Translations under genes and position numbers: made by a program
Shown: piece after piece, positions 53,680-63,704 of the stretch
Numbering within the stretch: position 1 is the first letter of the stretch
Layout: each line of letters starts with the position of its first letter
Source of the DNA: Bryobacterales bacterium
GTDB taxonomy: Bacteria; Acidobacteriota; Terriglobia; Bryobacterales; Bryobacteraceae
DNA length: 64,000 nucleotides
Assembly (NCBI GenBank): GCA_003135055.1
Contig: PLDF01000139.1
Coordinates: 20,966 to 84,965 of the forward strand
Direction: 5' to 3'
The notes under the pieces: generated by a model
Told to the model about the DNA's origin: nothing
Databases searched by the model: none
Seen by the model: the letters and a program-made list of their open reading frames with translations, nothing else

Positions 53680-54075
53680 TCACCGGGCGGGCGTTATGAC
53701 CGGCTTTCCTTTGTCGATGATGTAGGTGTCCACCGCCCTCGCTGTCGTTGTCCCAATGTTGCGGGCGCTGTGAAGGTGGCCGCGCTCGGTGAAAAATACC
53801 TCTCCAGCCTTCACCGTGATCGGGGGTTTCCCATCCACCTGAAGCACGATGGTCCCCTCAATCAGGTAGCCGAAATCCTCACCGGGATGGCTGTGTCTTG
53901 CGGACGTCACGCCAGGCGGGATCTCAATCGCCATCGTCACGCCCTCACGTCCCGTGCCAGGAATATCGTGGCGTTGAAGTTCGGTCCACTTTGCCGCGGG
54001 CTGCTGGGCGCCACAGACGGCGATCGTCGCCAAGACGGCCGCCCCGAAAATCAACATGCTTCGAGCTTTTGTCAT
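53680..54075 (-). CDS. Exported cupin-domain protein
   Basis: A small cupin of 131 residues with a signal peptide (SMLIFGAAVLATIAVCGAQQ). The first cupin motif, ARHSHPGEDFGYLIEGTI, supplies His, His and Glu, and the second, GEVFFTERGHLHSARNIG, supplies His, so a metal site is likely. Similar periplasmic cupins are of unknown function; some bind or oxidise small quinone-like or hydroxylated compounds. It is divergent from the ArsR-type regulator gene, which could control it. Confidence 0.88.
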   Translation of the reverse strand: MTKARSMLIFGAAVLATIAVCGAQQPAAKWTELQRHDIPGTGREGVTMAIEIPPGVTSARHSHPGEDFGYLIEGTIVLQVDGKPPITVKAGEVFFTERGHLHSARNIGTTTARAVDTYIIDKGKPVITPAR

Positions 54076-54173
54076 GATTTACGCTCCTGACAGTAACTGT
54101 ACCGGACGCATGCTCGTACTCGATTCGACTGGGATGGAACTGTATTTCCCGCTTGCTGCGATACCATGACTGC

Positions 54174-54917
54174 GTGGAACTGGGGCCGGATGTTGCATTG
54201 ATCGCAGGGCTGATGGGAGAGCCTGCGCGTGCGGCAATCCTGGTTGCGCTGGTCGGCGGCCGGGCGCTTCCGGCCGGAGAACTGGCGTTCATCGGCAATG
54301 TCGCGCCACAAACAGCCAGCTTCCATCTTCGCAAACTGATGGACGCTCGCTTGATTACCGTGGAGAGACAAGGCAAGCATAGCTACTACCGGCTGGCTAA
54401 TGAGCGGGTCGCCTCGACCCTCGAATCGATCGCCGCTCTGGCGCCTGTGCGCAACCATGTCGATCTCCGTTCACGGACTCGGCGTGAATCGGAGCGCGTC
54501 AAGGAGTTTCGCTTCGCGCGCAGTTGTTACCGGCATCTCGCGGGCGCGTTGGCGGTTGAGATCAATCGGGCGCTGCTCGCTCGCAAGCTCCTCGTCGCCC
54601 ATTCTGAGAAGAGCTATGGCCTGACCGGCCTCGGCCGGGAATGGTGCGGCAAGTTGGGAATGATTCTCCCCGCGTCCGGACGTCGACAGGATCCGCCAGG
54701 CCGGGCGTGTCTCGACTGGACGGAACGGCAGCATCATCTTGGCGGGGCGCTGGGAGTGGCTCTCTTTTCCCGTCTGACCGCGCTCCGATGGATGGTCGCT
54801 AACCCCGATAGCCGGGCCATTCGTGTCACTCACGCGGGCGCAGTTGCGCTCGAGCAGGAACTCGGAATCGCGATTTCGGCGATTACGTCCCAACTGTCAG
54901 GGGCGGAGAAGAAGTAG
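54174..54917 (+). CDS. ArsR-type winged-helix regulator with C-terminal domain
   Basis: The N-terminal 90 residues are an ArsR-like winged helix: GLMGEPARAAILVALVGGRA, then LPAGELAFIGNVAPQTASFH with the recognition helix, then RKLMDARLITVERQGKHSYYRLA. A longer C-terminal region (residues about 95-247) contains RSCYRHLAGALAVEINRALL and a GLTGLGREW segment. This two-part layout is seen in regulators of stress and redox genes, and the effector is unknown. GTG 54174 is preferred as start; TTG 54153 is possible. The divergent cupin gene, about 100 bases away, is a likely target. Confidence 0.85.
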   Translation: MELGPDVALIAGLMGEPARAAILVALVGGRALPAGELAFIGNVAPQTASFHLRKLMDARLITVERQGKHSYYRLANERVASTLESIAALAPVRNHVDLRSRTRRESERVKEFRFARSCYRHLAGALAVEINRALLARKLLVAHSEKSYGLTGLGREWCGKLGMILPASGRRQDPPGRACLDWTERQHHLGGALGVALFSRLTALRWMVANPDSRAIRVTHAGAVALEQELGIAISAITSQLSGAEKK

Positions 54918-54973
54918 ACCCTGGTGCGGCGGGGAATTAACTAAGTACACCGTTTCAGAAGTTCGCCAACGTA

Positions 54974-55036
54974 TCGAAACACCGCTTGCTGACGCGCGCG
55001 GCTCCGATCGGAGCCGCGACCGTGAGGGAGCGGAAT
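54974..55036. repeat. R5 repeat, copy e
   Basis: ACCGCTTGCTGACGCGCGCG, then GCTCCGATCGGAGCCGCG and ACCGTGAGGGAGCGG. The first 37 bases match 15101-15137 on the opposite strand. It is flanked by inverted arms GTTTCAGAA (about 54952) and TTCTGAAAC (about 55060). The gap 54918-55215 contains no gene. Confidence 0.8.
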
Positions 55037-55215
55037 CCTTGGAATACGCGACCGTATTTCTGAAACCACATACTAAGCCGGCCCGGTTCTACCAATTTCG
55101 CAGCGCGCAAAGGAACGCCGTGCAGGCCTGATACTGCGTCCCTGGCTTTGTGTCCCGCGTAAGATCGGTGGCCAAGCGCTGCGGCGGGCGGCCCCGGCGG
55201 ATACTCGCCAGATCC

Positions 55216-56421
55216 TTATCCGCTGCTTTTGTGATTCTGAGCCGCTTTGAGCATAGAGTTCATGCAGGCGATCAGATACGCCATGCCGACGTTCGGCCGG
55301 AACTCTCCCGGAACGCCTCTGCCCGCCCCGCCACCCAGGCCCGGTTCCGCGCCTGGTATGATTCCGAGCGCCGGAACATGATCGGGGATCACGATGCCCT
55401 CGAAGTTGACGTCCACCAGCGCCTGCATCACCTTGCTCATGTCGTAGTAGCCATCGTCTATCAAGGTCTCGGTAAAATGCGGCAAGGGCGCGCTCACATT
55501 GCGGAAGTGGATCTTGAAAAGCTTCTTCATGGGGCCGAAGTACTTAATCATCTCCACCGGATCTTTGCCCGTCATCTTGCCGCCTTCCAGCCACGATCCG
55601 CAGCACAGGCACACGCCAATGTTGGGACTGTTGGCGATCTCCAAGGCTCTCTTGTAGCCCTCGAAGTTGGAGAAAATGCAGCGTGGAACGCCCGCCAGCA
55701 TCGGTTGCGGCGGGTCGTCCGGATGAATGCCGATTCGCACCCCCGCCTCCTCGGCGACCGGGACCACCTTCTTGATGAAATAGGTGTAGTTGTCCCAGAT
55801 CTCCTCCTTAGTAAACACGCGGCCGTGGGAAAGAGGCTCCGTATACGTCTTTCCGGCCCAGGTTCCTTTCAAGTTGGGGCTCGACAAATCGCAGTCGGCG
55901 CCGGTATACCCGCGCGGCAACGTCGCCCGGCCGCTGCGCCAGATGCCGTTACCCATATGGGCGTAAGTGGAGTAAGGGATGCCGGCTTTGCCAAGGTAGC
56001 GAATGTAGTTCAGGTATTCTTCGATCTTCTGGTCGCGTCCGGGAAGATTCAGCGTGACTTCCGGCATGTTATGGAGACTGCCGCTCGGCCCCACTCCGCT
56101 GCCGATGTTATAGACCTTGAACCCGCCGGCTTCCCATTGCTCCCGCATCTTGATGAAGCCCTCGGCGGTGGCCGTTTCAGGCGTCGGCGCGAGGCTCACC
56201 CACTGCACCCCAAGCTGCTTGAGGTAGATCAGGTTCTCCGCGGTAGGCTGGCCAGCGCTGGTACCGATTTTGATGCCCGGCGGGATGGGACGCAGCGAGG
56301 CGGAGCCCGTGCCGGCGAAAGCCAGCGCTGCCGCCCCTCCCATGGCCATCTTGGCGAATTCTCTTCTGCTGGCTGTCGCCGTATCGTTGTCTATGCTTTT
56401 CGAATCTTCAGAAGCGCTCAT
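55216..56421 (-). CDS. Tat-exported mannonate-dehydratase-like (UxuA family) protein
   Basis: This TIM-barrel protein of 401 residues has ASRREFAKMAMGGAAALAFAG at its N-terminus, a twin-arginine-type signal. The barrel shows GVRIGIHPDDPPQPMLAGVP and NIGVCLCCGSWLEGG, both characteristic of UxuA-type mannonate dehydratases, with metal ligands His/Asp and Cys-x-Cys near the ends of strands, and IHFRNVSAPLPHFTETLIDDG. UxuA proper works in the cytoplasm on D-mannonate; the export signal suggests a different role or location here. Start ATG 56421 fits the signal. It is a single gene among repeats. Confidence 0.87.
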   Translation of the reverse strand: MSASEDSKSIDNDTATASRREFAKMAMGGAAALAFAGTGSASLRPIPPGIKIGTSAGQPTAENLIYLKQLGVQWVSLAPTPETATAEGFIKMREQWEAGGFKVYNIGSGVGPSGSLHNMPEVTLNLPGRDQKIEEYLNYIRYLGKAGIPYSTYAHMGNGIWRSGRATLPRGYTGADCDLSSPNLKGTWAGKTYTEPLSHGRVFTKEEIWDNYTYFIKKVVPVAEEAGVRIGIHPDDPPQPMLAGVPRCIFSNFEGYKRALEIANSPNIGVCLCCGSWLEGGKMTGKDPVEMIKYFGPMKKLFKIHFRNVSAPLPHFTETLIDDGYYDMSKVMQALVDVNFEGIVIPDHVPALGIIPGAEPGLGGGAGRGVPGEFRPNVGMAYLIACMNSMLKAAQNHKSSG

Positions 56422-56695
56422 AAGCCATGCCCTTCCAAGTCTATACCAGGATCGAGTGGAACCGCGATTCGGGGCTTTGCCATCGGCTATAAAAGCCCAC
56501 GCAGATTCCGGTGACCGATTCCGACCACACGCGTGGCACGGCGTTTGACGCCGCCGTCATGATACCGCGGCTGAAGAAGCGCCGCGTGAGTGTGGACTAT
56601 CTGGCGCGGCTGGCTGATCCGGCCGGATTTCCGGCGCGATCCGGTGCATTTCAAGCTGGTCGCCGTGAGCGTGGCGCGCGCGCAAGGAGAATAAA

Positions 56696-56825
56696 GTAGG
56701 GCGGATCCCCTGGCTATCCCCTGGTCCGCTGCCGGCCCCTTGGCCGGCTTGGCGTGGGCACGCAAGAGCGGGACGAGGGCGTCCGGCCCAGAGGGCGCCC
56801 CGACCTGGGGGTCCCGCCCTACCAA
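56696..56825. repeat. Intergenic inverted element containing the R6 core
   Basis: Outer arms GTAGGGCGGAT and GTCCCGCCCTAC bracket about 105 bases that include CCTGGTCCGCTGCCGGCCCC, then TTGGCCGGCTTG (56720-56751), the core also found inside the ATP-grasp gene. Inverted ends of this kind resemble a small non-autonomous mobile element. The rest of 56422-57182 has no credible gene. Confidence 0.7.
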
Positions 56826-56917
56826 TCCGCAGGATCCTCGCGCGCCGCAATGACTTTCCTGAACCCAAGTCACCAAGACGCCGGCAGCCTCGATCCTTAC
56901 CCCTTTGGCGCCCTCGG

Positions 56918-56942
56918 CCGGGGAGATCCCGGTCTTTTTTTT
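56918..56942 (+). terminator. Terminator-like hairpin with T-run
   Basis: CCGGG-gagat-CCCGG is followed, after one G and TC, by eight T residues. It has the form of an intrinsic terminator on the plus strand but follows no plus-strand gene, so it may belong to a lost gene or be chance. Confidence 0.4.
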
Positions 56943-57182
56943 ATTTTACTTGCAGATCCACCGAATCGGGTGTACGATTGCTTCCATTCAGAGAGGGAAC
57001 TCTGATGCTTGTTTGCTCGTTGGGCTGCGCCCAAAGTAACAAGGTGGGGTCCAATAAACTGTGTAACGGACGCGTACGGGCGAATAGCCTTGTCTCACGG
57101 CGTAGACAGGGTTAGCGCAAAGCTGAGGGTATCTCCGCCCGGCGGCGAATCCCGATCCGCGAAGATCGGGGGAGGAGTAAGC

Positions 57183-58079
57183 ACGATACGCAGTACTTGT
57201 AGTAACATCGCCGGCCTCGTCGTGGCCTTGTTACTGGTGTCGCCTTTGGCACTGGCGCAGATCACGGTCGGCACGGTGACAGGACGGGTCGTCGACACAT
57301 CGGGAGCCGTCGTTGCTGGCGCGCGGGTGGACCTGATCGGCGAGACGCAAGGTACCAAGACCGCCGCGGTCATCACCAACGCGGCGGGCGACTACGTGAT
57401 CCCGAACCTCGCCCCCGACACATACACTCTCGAGCACACCGGCAACTTCTCCCAGAGCCTCAATAACCAGGGCGTCGCGCTCAACCCGATCATCAACTAT
57501 CAGAGCGGTGCGCCTTTCCCCGGCAACATCATTCCCGCCAACCAGCTGTATGCCCCCGGCCAGGCGGTGCTCAACCAATACCCGCTGCCGAATCTAACGC
57601 AAGGGCCTGGGCAGAATTACAACTGGCAGATCAATGCGCCGGCGTACCAGCAACTGACCCGGCAGCCCGCCGGGAAGCTCGACTACCGGGCGACGCAGAA
57701 GCTGCGGTTTTCGGTCAAGTACTCCGGCCAGATTGCACGAGACGTTACGACTCCGGGCTATATCCTGGGATTCAACGACGCCTACGTACCCTATCCCTAT
57801 ATCACCAACCTTGGCGGGACGGTTACTTACGTGATCAGCCCGACGACGTTCCTCGATGGGACCTACGGGAGGATCGAGAACCAGTTGGCGGGCGGCAACG
57901 AGAGCGGCATTCCCACCGACGCTTCCTCCAACCGCCTGACGGCTCTGCCGACCTTCCCGGAGCTGTATCCGGACGCCGGTGAAATGAATACGGGGTACTA
58001 TGGCTACCAAGTCATGCAGGCGACGAAGGCGCCGTGCAATTTTGCAGGCGTAAATAGGCATTCTCTATGGACTACATAA
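57183..58079 (+). pseudogene. Relic of a tandem-duplicated TonB-dependent receptor
   Basis: This is a damaged copy of the receptor gene at 58253. The leaders are alike (GGAGGAG then AGC-A-G-ATACG), but the start codon ATG of the downstream copy is ACG here (57183-57185). The signal peptide and carboxypeptidase-regulatory-like domain are readable (SPLALAQITVGTVTGRVVD) up to DTYTLE. Then about 245 residues, including the plug, are missing, and the frame continues at HTGNFSQSLNNQG, corresponding to residue 328 of the intact copy. Similarity ends near YGYQVMQATKAP, after which the frame terminates. Lost start, internal deletion and loss of most of the barrel make it non-functional. Confidence 0.85.
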
Positions 58080-58252
58080 AAAATGTCTTGACTCTGACCT
58101 CATTTTCAGAATATATTTGCTCCACGCTTGGGGTTTCGCTCGGTCAGGTTGATGCTGCCGCTTGGTTAGAGGCATCGCGACGCCACATACTGGGGACCTC
58201 GCAAATGTGAATTTGGGGAGTCCCGATCCACGGAGATTGGGGAGGAGAAAGC

Positions 58253-61200
58253 ATGATACGAAGCACTCGTAATTACGTCGCCGGTCTCGTCGCCGCGTTG
58301 TTCCTGCTGGCGCCCATGGCACTGGCGCAGGTCACGACCGGCTCGGTAACAGGACGGGTCGCCGATTCAACGGGAGGCGTCATTCCCGGCGTGAGTGTAA
58401 TCCTCATCAGCGAGGTGCACGGGAACAGGATCGCCCCGGTCAAGACCAACAAAGAAGGGGACTACGTGTTCCCGGATATCACGGCTGACACGTACACCGT
58501 CGAGGCCAGCGCCCCGTCGTTCAAGACCACGCGGGTAACGGGGATCCTGGTTACCGGCGGCGATCACGTGGGCGTCCCGCCCATAACGCTCGAAGTAGGC
58601 GGAACCACCGAAACGGTTACGGTACAAGCCGAAGTGACGGCCGTACAGACCCAGAGCGGTGAGCGCTCTGCCGCTATCGAACAAGTGGCGATCGAAAGCA
58701 TGCCGATCGCCCACTCGAATTTCGCGGGTGCGATACTCTTTGCTCCGGGCGTTCAGCTGAACTCGGGTGGCTACTACGTCCGGATTGGCGACCCGACCAA
58801 CGAGAGCAACTTCATGATGAACGGCGTCTCAGCCATGGACACGGGCAACAATGGCCAGATGCTGAGCCTGAACATCGAGTCGATCGGTGAAGTGAAAGTT
58901 CTCACGCAGGGCTATCAGGCGGAATACGGCAGATCGAGCGGCCTGCAAATTACGGCCGTGACCAAGAGCGGCACGAATCAACTCCACGGGGCGGCCTACG
59001 GTATTTGGACGAGCTCGAACTGGAATTCGAGGACGTGGGCGAATCAGAAGAACGGCACCCCACAGGCGTATAGCTATTCGGACACCTACGGCTTCACCAT
59101 GGGGGGGCCGGTTTACATCCCGCATGTTTTCAACGGGAAAAACAAACTATTCTTCTTCGTCGCGGACGAGTTCCGGCCGTCGAATACTGTTGTTAACACA
59201 GGCAACTTTTTGCGTTTGCCGACGGCGCTCGAGCGGGCAGGCAACTATTCCCAGAGCCTCAACAATCAAGGCGCGCCGATTCCTAACGTCATTGACAATA
59301 CGACAGGCAACCCTTTCCCGGGCAACATCATACCGACCAACCGTTTGTATGCTCCGGGCGTAGCGGTGCTCAACCAATACCCGCTGCCGAATCTGACGCA
59401 AGCGCCGGGGACTTCCTTCAACTATGCGGAACAGGGGGCCTCGTACTTTCAGTTATTAACGCAGCCGGTTGTCCACCTCGACTACAATGCGACAACGAAA
59501 CTGCGGTTCAACTCCGCGTTATCCATGCAGACGGCCCGCCCGGTGGCGATTCCGGGCACGCTCCCCGGCTTCAACGATAATTACCAACCGGTTCCCATCA
59601 TTTACAACGTTACGGCCACCGTCGACTATATTATTTCGCCGACGTTGGTCCTCGAGGGGACCTACGGCACCATCAAGAACCAGTTGGCGGGCGGCGGGTC
59701 GCCCGGCGGCATCCTCTCGGATGCGGCGGCCAACAAAAACAATACTCTGAGCGCCTTCCCGGACTTGTATCCGAATGCGGGCAAGCTGGCTACAGGTTAT
59801 TACGCCTACACGACCCTGCAGACTCAAGGAAGCAAGGCCCCGGAGTACAGCAACGGCCAGCTTAACATGCCGCCGGCCTGGAACTTTGGCAGCTTAGTCT
59901 CAGGCGGCCCGCCGAGCCTGATATTCCCCAGCTACCTGAACGTCAACCACACGCAGGACGTCGCAGCCAGCTTAACGAAGGTCTGGGGGCGGCACACCAT
60001 CAAGGGCGGGTTCTACTTTAACCACAGTTGGAAGGCGCAGAACACGGGCGCCGGCGGTGTCTCGAACCTGTACTGGCAGGGCTACGTGAGCTTCGCCAAT
60101 GACACGAACAACCCCCTCGACAGCGGGTTCGGTTTCTCGAACGCGGTCCTGGGGGTCTTCGATCAGTACCTGCAGCAGTCGACGTACGTCGAAGGCAGCT
60201 TCCTCTATAACAATGTCGAGGGCTACATCCAGGACAACTGGAAAGTGACCAACCACCTGACCCTCGATTACGGGATTCGGCTTGAGCATATGACGCCGCA
60301 ATACGATCAGTTCGACCAGGAGTCGAACTTCTTCCCCAACCTATTCACAGCGGCAGCCTCGCAGGTGCTCTACACAGCGGGCTGCGCCAACGGCGCAGCG
60401 GTGTGTACGGGCAACACCCGCGACGCAAAGAATCCGATCACCGGGCAGGTCCTCACGGCGGGGGGCGCGAACACGCAGGTGTTGATCGGGACCCCGATTC
60501 CGGGCATAGGCAATCCGCTGAACGGGATCATGCAGGCGGGCCACGGGATCGCAAACACGAATTACACCTGGGCGCCGCTCGTAGCGGCGCCGCGGTTCGG
60601 GTTTGCGTACAACGCGGGCAGCGGAAAATCCAGTTTTGTGATCCGCGGCGGGGCCGGACTGTACTACGACCGTCCGGATGGGAACACGGTATTCTCGACG
60701 CCGGGCAACGTGGGCGTGACGGCGGCCGACGGTACACCCGTTACGGATCAGAGCCTGTACTACGGGCAATTGCAGACGGTCGGTACGGGGGGGCTGAGCC
60801 CGCTGCCGGTGGGGCAGATGGTTGTTACCCAATACAACGCGAAGATCCCGTCGACCCTCCAGTGGAATTTCGATTTCCAGAAAGAGCTGCCCGGCCAGAT
60901 GGTGGTCGATGTGGCCTATGTGGGCTACTACGCGTATAACCGCTTTGGGGCGACGCAGGGGGGAACGCAACAACTCGAGAACCAGGTGCCCCTCGGCACG
61001 GCCTTTTTGCCGCAGTATCAGGACCCGACGCTCGGCACGTCGACCGTTCCAGGGGCGACGGCTTACACGACGAATCTGCTCCGGCCGTACCCAGGCCTTC
61101 AATCCATCGCGGAGAATGCGACGAAGTTCTATGACACGTATCACTCGATCCAGTTGAGCCTGACCCGGCGGTTGAGGAACAACGTCTCTTTCGTGTTAAA

Positions 61201-61960
61201 TTATACGCGCGGGCTCGAGCTCAAGGGCAACACTGGCCTGATCCAACGGTACGCGTTATCGAACGGCGCGCTGGTACTGCGGTCCGATGAGGCGGCGTAC
61301 GAGGCCCTGAATTCGACCCTCGATGCGATACCGAATTTCCTGAAGGCCAATATCACCTGGTTCGCCCCGGGCATTACAGGCAGAGGCGGTTTCATTCACC
61401 AGTTGACGAAGGACTGGCAGGTTTCCTCGGTTCTGACGGTGCAATCGGGAGCGGCCTATAATCTCGGCTACTCCTACCAAAGCAACGGAGGTAATGTCAA
61501 CATAACCGGTTCTCCGGACTTTGGCGGCATGGATGTTCTGGGCTCCGGCCTCGGCAGCGGGTGTACGGGCAACCGGCTTGACGGGTACAATACTTCGGCT
61601 GTAACGGGGCCGCTCCCCGGCAGCGTCCAAATGGAGTCGGCCCGCCTTAACTTGCGATACTGTCCCACCGCGATCCCGGACGTGTCCGTCGTGCGAAGGT
61701 TCCACTTCTGGAAATTCCAAGAGTCCAGAACCTTCGAGTTTCGGACGGACATCTTCAACGCAGTAAACGCCGAGTTCATCACTGGCCGGTCAAATACAGC
61801 TACGTTCAACAACCCGACGAGCATGACCCTGGAGAACCCCGAGTACACTGGCACCACCATAAACTCCGGCCGCTCGCTGCCGGTGAACGCAGGCTTTGGC
61901 GCCGCTTCGGCCGCCAACGCTCAGCGCACTCTTCAGATGGAGGTCCGCATCGGTTGGTAA
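58253..61960 (+). CDS. TonB-dependent receptor with carboxypeptidase-regulatory-like N-domain
   Basis: This intact receptor has 1235 residues. A signal peptide (VAALFLLAPMALAQ) is followed by a regulatory-like beta-sandwich (GSVTGRVADSTGGVIPGVSV, residues about 25-110). The plug region includes ERSAAIEQVAIESMPIAHSN and MNGVSAMDTGNN. The barrel contains YGFTMGGPVYIPHVFNGKNK and ends in LQMEVRIGW, a typical aromatic outer-membrane terminus. The ATG has GGGGAGGAG 6 bases upstream. The substrate is unknown. It is the survivor of a tandem pair with the relic just upstream. A strong terminator-like hairpin lies about 180 bases downstream. Confidence 0.93.
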   Translation: MIRSTRNYVAGLVAALFLLAPMALAQVTTGSVTGRVADSTGGVIPGVSVILISEVHGNRIAPVKTNKEGDYVFPDITADTYTVEASAPSFKTTRVTGILVTGGDHVGVPPITLEVGGTTETVTVQAEVTAVQTQSGERSAAIEQVAIESMPIAHSNFAGAILFAPGVQLNSGGYYVRIGDPTNESNFMMNGVSAMDTGNNGQMLSLNIESIGEVKVLTQGYQAEYGRSSGLQITAVTKSGTNQLHGAAYGIWTSSNWNSRTWANQKNGTPQAYSYSDTYGFTMGGPVYIPHVFNGKNKLFFFVADEFRPSNTVVNTGNFLRLPTALERAGNYSQSLNNQGAPIPNVIDNTTGNPFPGNIIPTNRLYAPGVAVLNQYPLPNLTQAPGTSFNYAEQGASYFQLLTQPVVHLDYNATTKLRFNSALSMQTARPVAIPGTLPGFNDNYQPVPIIYNVTATVDYIISPTLVLEGTYGTIKNQLAGGGSPGGILSDAAANKNNTLSAFPDLYPNAGKLATGYYAYTTLQTQGSKAPEYSNGQLNMPPAWNFGSLVSGGPPSLIFPSYLNVNHTQDVAASLTKVWGRHTIKGGFYFNHSWKAQNTGAGGVSNLYWQGYVSFANDTNNPLDSGFGFSNAVLGVFDQYLQQSTYVEGSFLYNNVEGYIQDNWKVTNHLTLDYGIRLEHMTPQYDQFDQESNFFPNLFTAAASQVLYTAGCANGAAVCTGNTRDAKNPITGQVLTAGGANTQVLIGTPIPGIGNPLNGIMQAGHGIANTNYTWAPLVAAPRFGFAYNAGSGKSSFVIRGGAGLYYDRPDGNTVFSTPGNVGVTAADGTPVTDQSLYYGQLQTVGTGGLSPLPVGQMVVTQYNAKIPSTLQWNFDFQKELPGQMVVDVAYVGYYAYNRFGATQGGTQQLENQVPLGTAFLPQYQDPTLGTSTVPGATAYTTNLLRPYPGLQSIAENATKFYDTYHSIQLSLTRRLRNNVSFVLNYTRGLELKGNTGLIQRYALSNGALVLRSDEAAYEALNSTLDAIPNFLKANITWFAPGITGRGGFIHQLTKDWQVSSVLTVQSGAAYNLGYSYQSNGGNVNITGSPDFGGMDVLGSGLGSGCTGNRLDGYNTSAVTGPLPGSVQMESARLNLRYCPTAIPDVSVVRRFHFWKFQESRTFEFRTDIFNAVNAEFITGRSNTATFNNPTSMTLENPEYTGTTINSGRSLPVNAGFGAASAANAQRTLQMEVRIGW

Positions 61961-62140
61961 GCTGGAGCTATCTGCTCTTCACGCCCGGAGGGGGATGTGG
62001 CATCGTCCTGCAATATGACGCCACATCCCCCTTCAAACAACTCAGCTTCGAACCGTCGAGTCCTTCAAGCCGGAAGGGGCCAGCGGACCTATCGAATCGC
62101 CAGCAAGTAGCATCGGCCCCGCCCTTCCGCCCGCCCGGCT

Positions 62141-62163
62141 GCCCGCCGCGGCGGGCTTTTTGG
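62141..62163 (+). terminator. Intrinsic terminator downstream of the receptor gene
   Basis: The perfect palindrome GCCCGCCGCGGCGGGC is followed at once by TTTTTGG, the form expected of a rho-independent terminator for the 58253-61960 receptor. Apart from this, the gap 61961-62330 shows no feature. Confidence 0.7.
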
Positions 62164-62330
62164 CTTTGTTGACTCGATGGTCCATTCAGGCTTGGCGGCC
62201 GCCCAGTAGCGCAGGCGGGCCACTGCCGGCTCTGCCTGCTCCGGCGCCGACTGCGGGGACGCCATGAAATCTGGCAACCGTCAGACTTGACGAGCGTGGT
62301 GGATCGGAAATGGCCCCGGGCAATCGGCAA

Positions 62331-63475
62331 TCAGTATGCGCCATGCAGAGCTTTTGCCAGATTGGCTTGTGCCGTGCTCAGCGAAGGATTGAGGCGGACG
62401 GCCTCCCGGAATTTGGATACGGCTTCATCCATTCGGCCGAGTTTGGCGAGGGCAAGGCCGAGGTCGTTAAGCAGTTCCGCACGGGAGGGCCCTTGTTCGA
62501 TCCGGAGGGCGACCGTGTACTCTGCAACAGCTTCGTCTAACCGGCCTAACGCCTGGAGAGCATTTCCGAGACTGGCGCGAATTGCTGCGTCTCGTGGGAG
62601 CGTGCGAGAGGCTTGCCGCAGTTCGCGCTCCGCTTCTGGCGCGCGTCCCAAGCGCCAAAGCACGTCGCCGAGCATGCCCCGCACCTCGGCTGCGCCGGGC
62701 TCAAGCCGCAGTGCCTCTCTGAACTCGGCGGCAGCCTCGTCGAGATGTCCGGTCTCTATAAGTCTCTCTCCGAGGTTTGCGTGAGCCTCCGCATCGGGGG
62801 AACGAGCGATTTGTCCGCCGGGTTGACCGTTCTCGCCTGCACTCGCGAGATCCCCCTGCAGGCGACGCGCCTCGGTGTAGTCAGGCTGGATTCTCAGCGC
62901 CTCCTTCACTTCAGAGAGAGCTTCATCGCGCCGGCTGAGGTACGTGAGCGCCACCCCAAGGTCGAAGTGAGCTGCCGCAAGCCCAGGCTTGATGGCCAAA
63001 GCCTCTCGGTACGCAGCTTCCGCCTCCTTGATATCGACCAAGGTGTTGAAGGTCTGCGCCCATATCCAGGTAGGCATCGCTGTATCCGGGCGCCAGACGC
63101 ACAGCGGCCTGGTATTCCTTCAGGGCGTCGTCGTAGAGGCCCATTTCCATGCATGCTATGCCAAGATTCGTGTGCACTTGCGGCTCGTCGGGGTTGATTC
63201 CCAGCGGCAGGCGCACTCGCCGTGGCGCGCTTCGCCATCGCGACCGCCTGCGCGGGTTGCCCGGCGTCCTTCATGGCGGCGGCGTTTTCGTGCAAAGCCG
63301 GGACATATGCCGCCTCGCGGGGCAGCGAATCCTGAAAAGCGATCAGAGCGCGGCTTCGCTCGCCGGCCGCTGGAAGCGCCTGGGCGAAGTCCGGATATGG
63401 CTCAGGCCTTGGCGAACGGAGCGCCTTCCAGCGCTTTCTCGAAAGCGGGCGGTCCTTTTTCGAGATTCGCCCCAT
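62331..63475 (-). pseudogene. Frameshifted TPR-repeat protein
   Basis: Tetratricopeptide repeats can be read across at least three frames. From 63077 down to 62331 one frame is clean, with about six 34-residue repeats (AEAAYREALAIKPGLAAAHF, DEAAAEFREALRLEPGAAEV, DEAVSKFREAVRLNPSLSTA). Upstream, 63216-63030 continues in a second frame (VHTNLGIACMEMGLYDDALK, EYQAAVRLAPGYSDAYLDMG). A third, 63475-63220, has SRALIAFQDSLPREAAYVPA. One or two base changes at the joints would restore one frame, so this is a recently broken gene or contains assembly errors. TPR proteins serve as protein-interaction scaffolds. Confidence 0.75.
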
Positions 63476-63704
63476 CCCGCACCTGAGCCAGCATGACGCA
63501 CTCCATGTCCGGCTCGTAGCTACTGATCTGCTCGCGCCTGCGCTTCGGCTCGCCGGAGATCGGCAACTCGCCTCTTCGGCGTCGGAGCGGAGGAATCCGG
63601 TTCAGCCTCCCATATTGGGATTGCTGGACAGCGGCGCCCGAATCGAAGCGCTTTCCTATTGCCTGGTACGCCACGTCCAACCGGCCGAAGAATCCCTGCC
63701 GCAA

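Noticed and set aside
56511..56699. Short plus-strand frame between the UxuA-like gene and the receptor relic
   Set aside because: No motif or ribosome-binding site; its end runs into an inverted repeat element.
57040..57075. Possible insertion-sequence end (GGTGGGGTCCAATAAACTGTGTAA) upstream of the receptor relic
   Set aside because: No matching inverted end, target duplication or transposase gene was found nearby.
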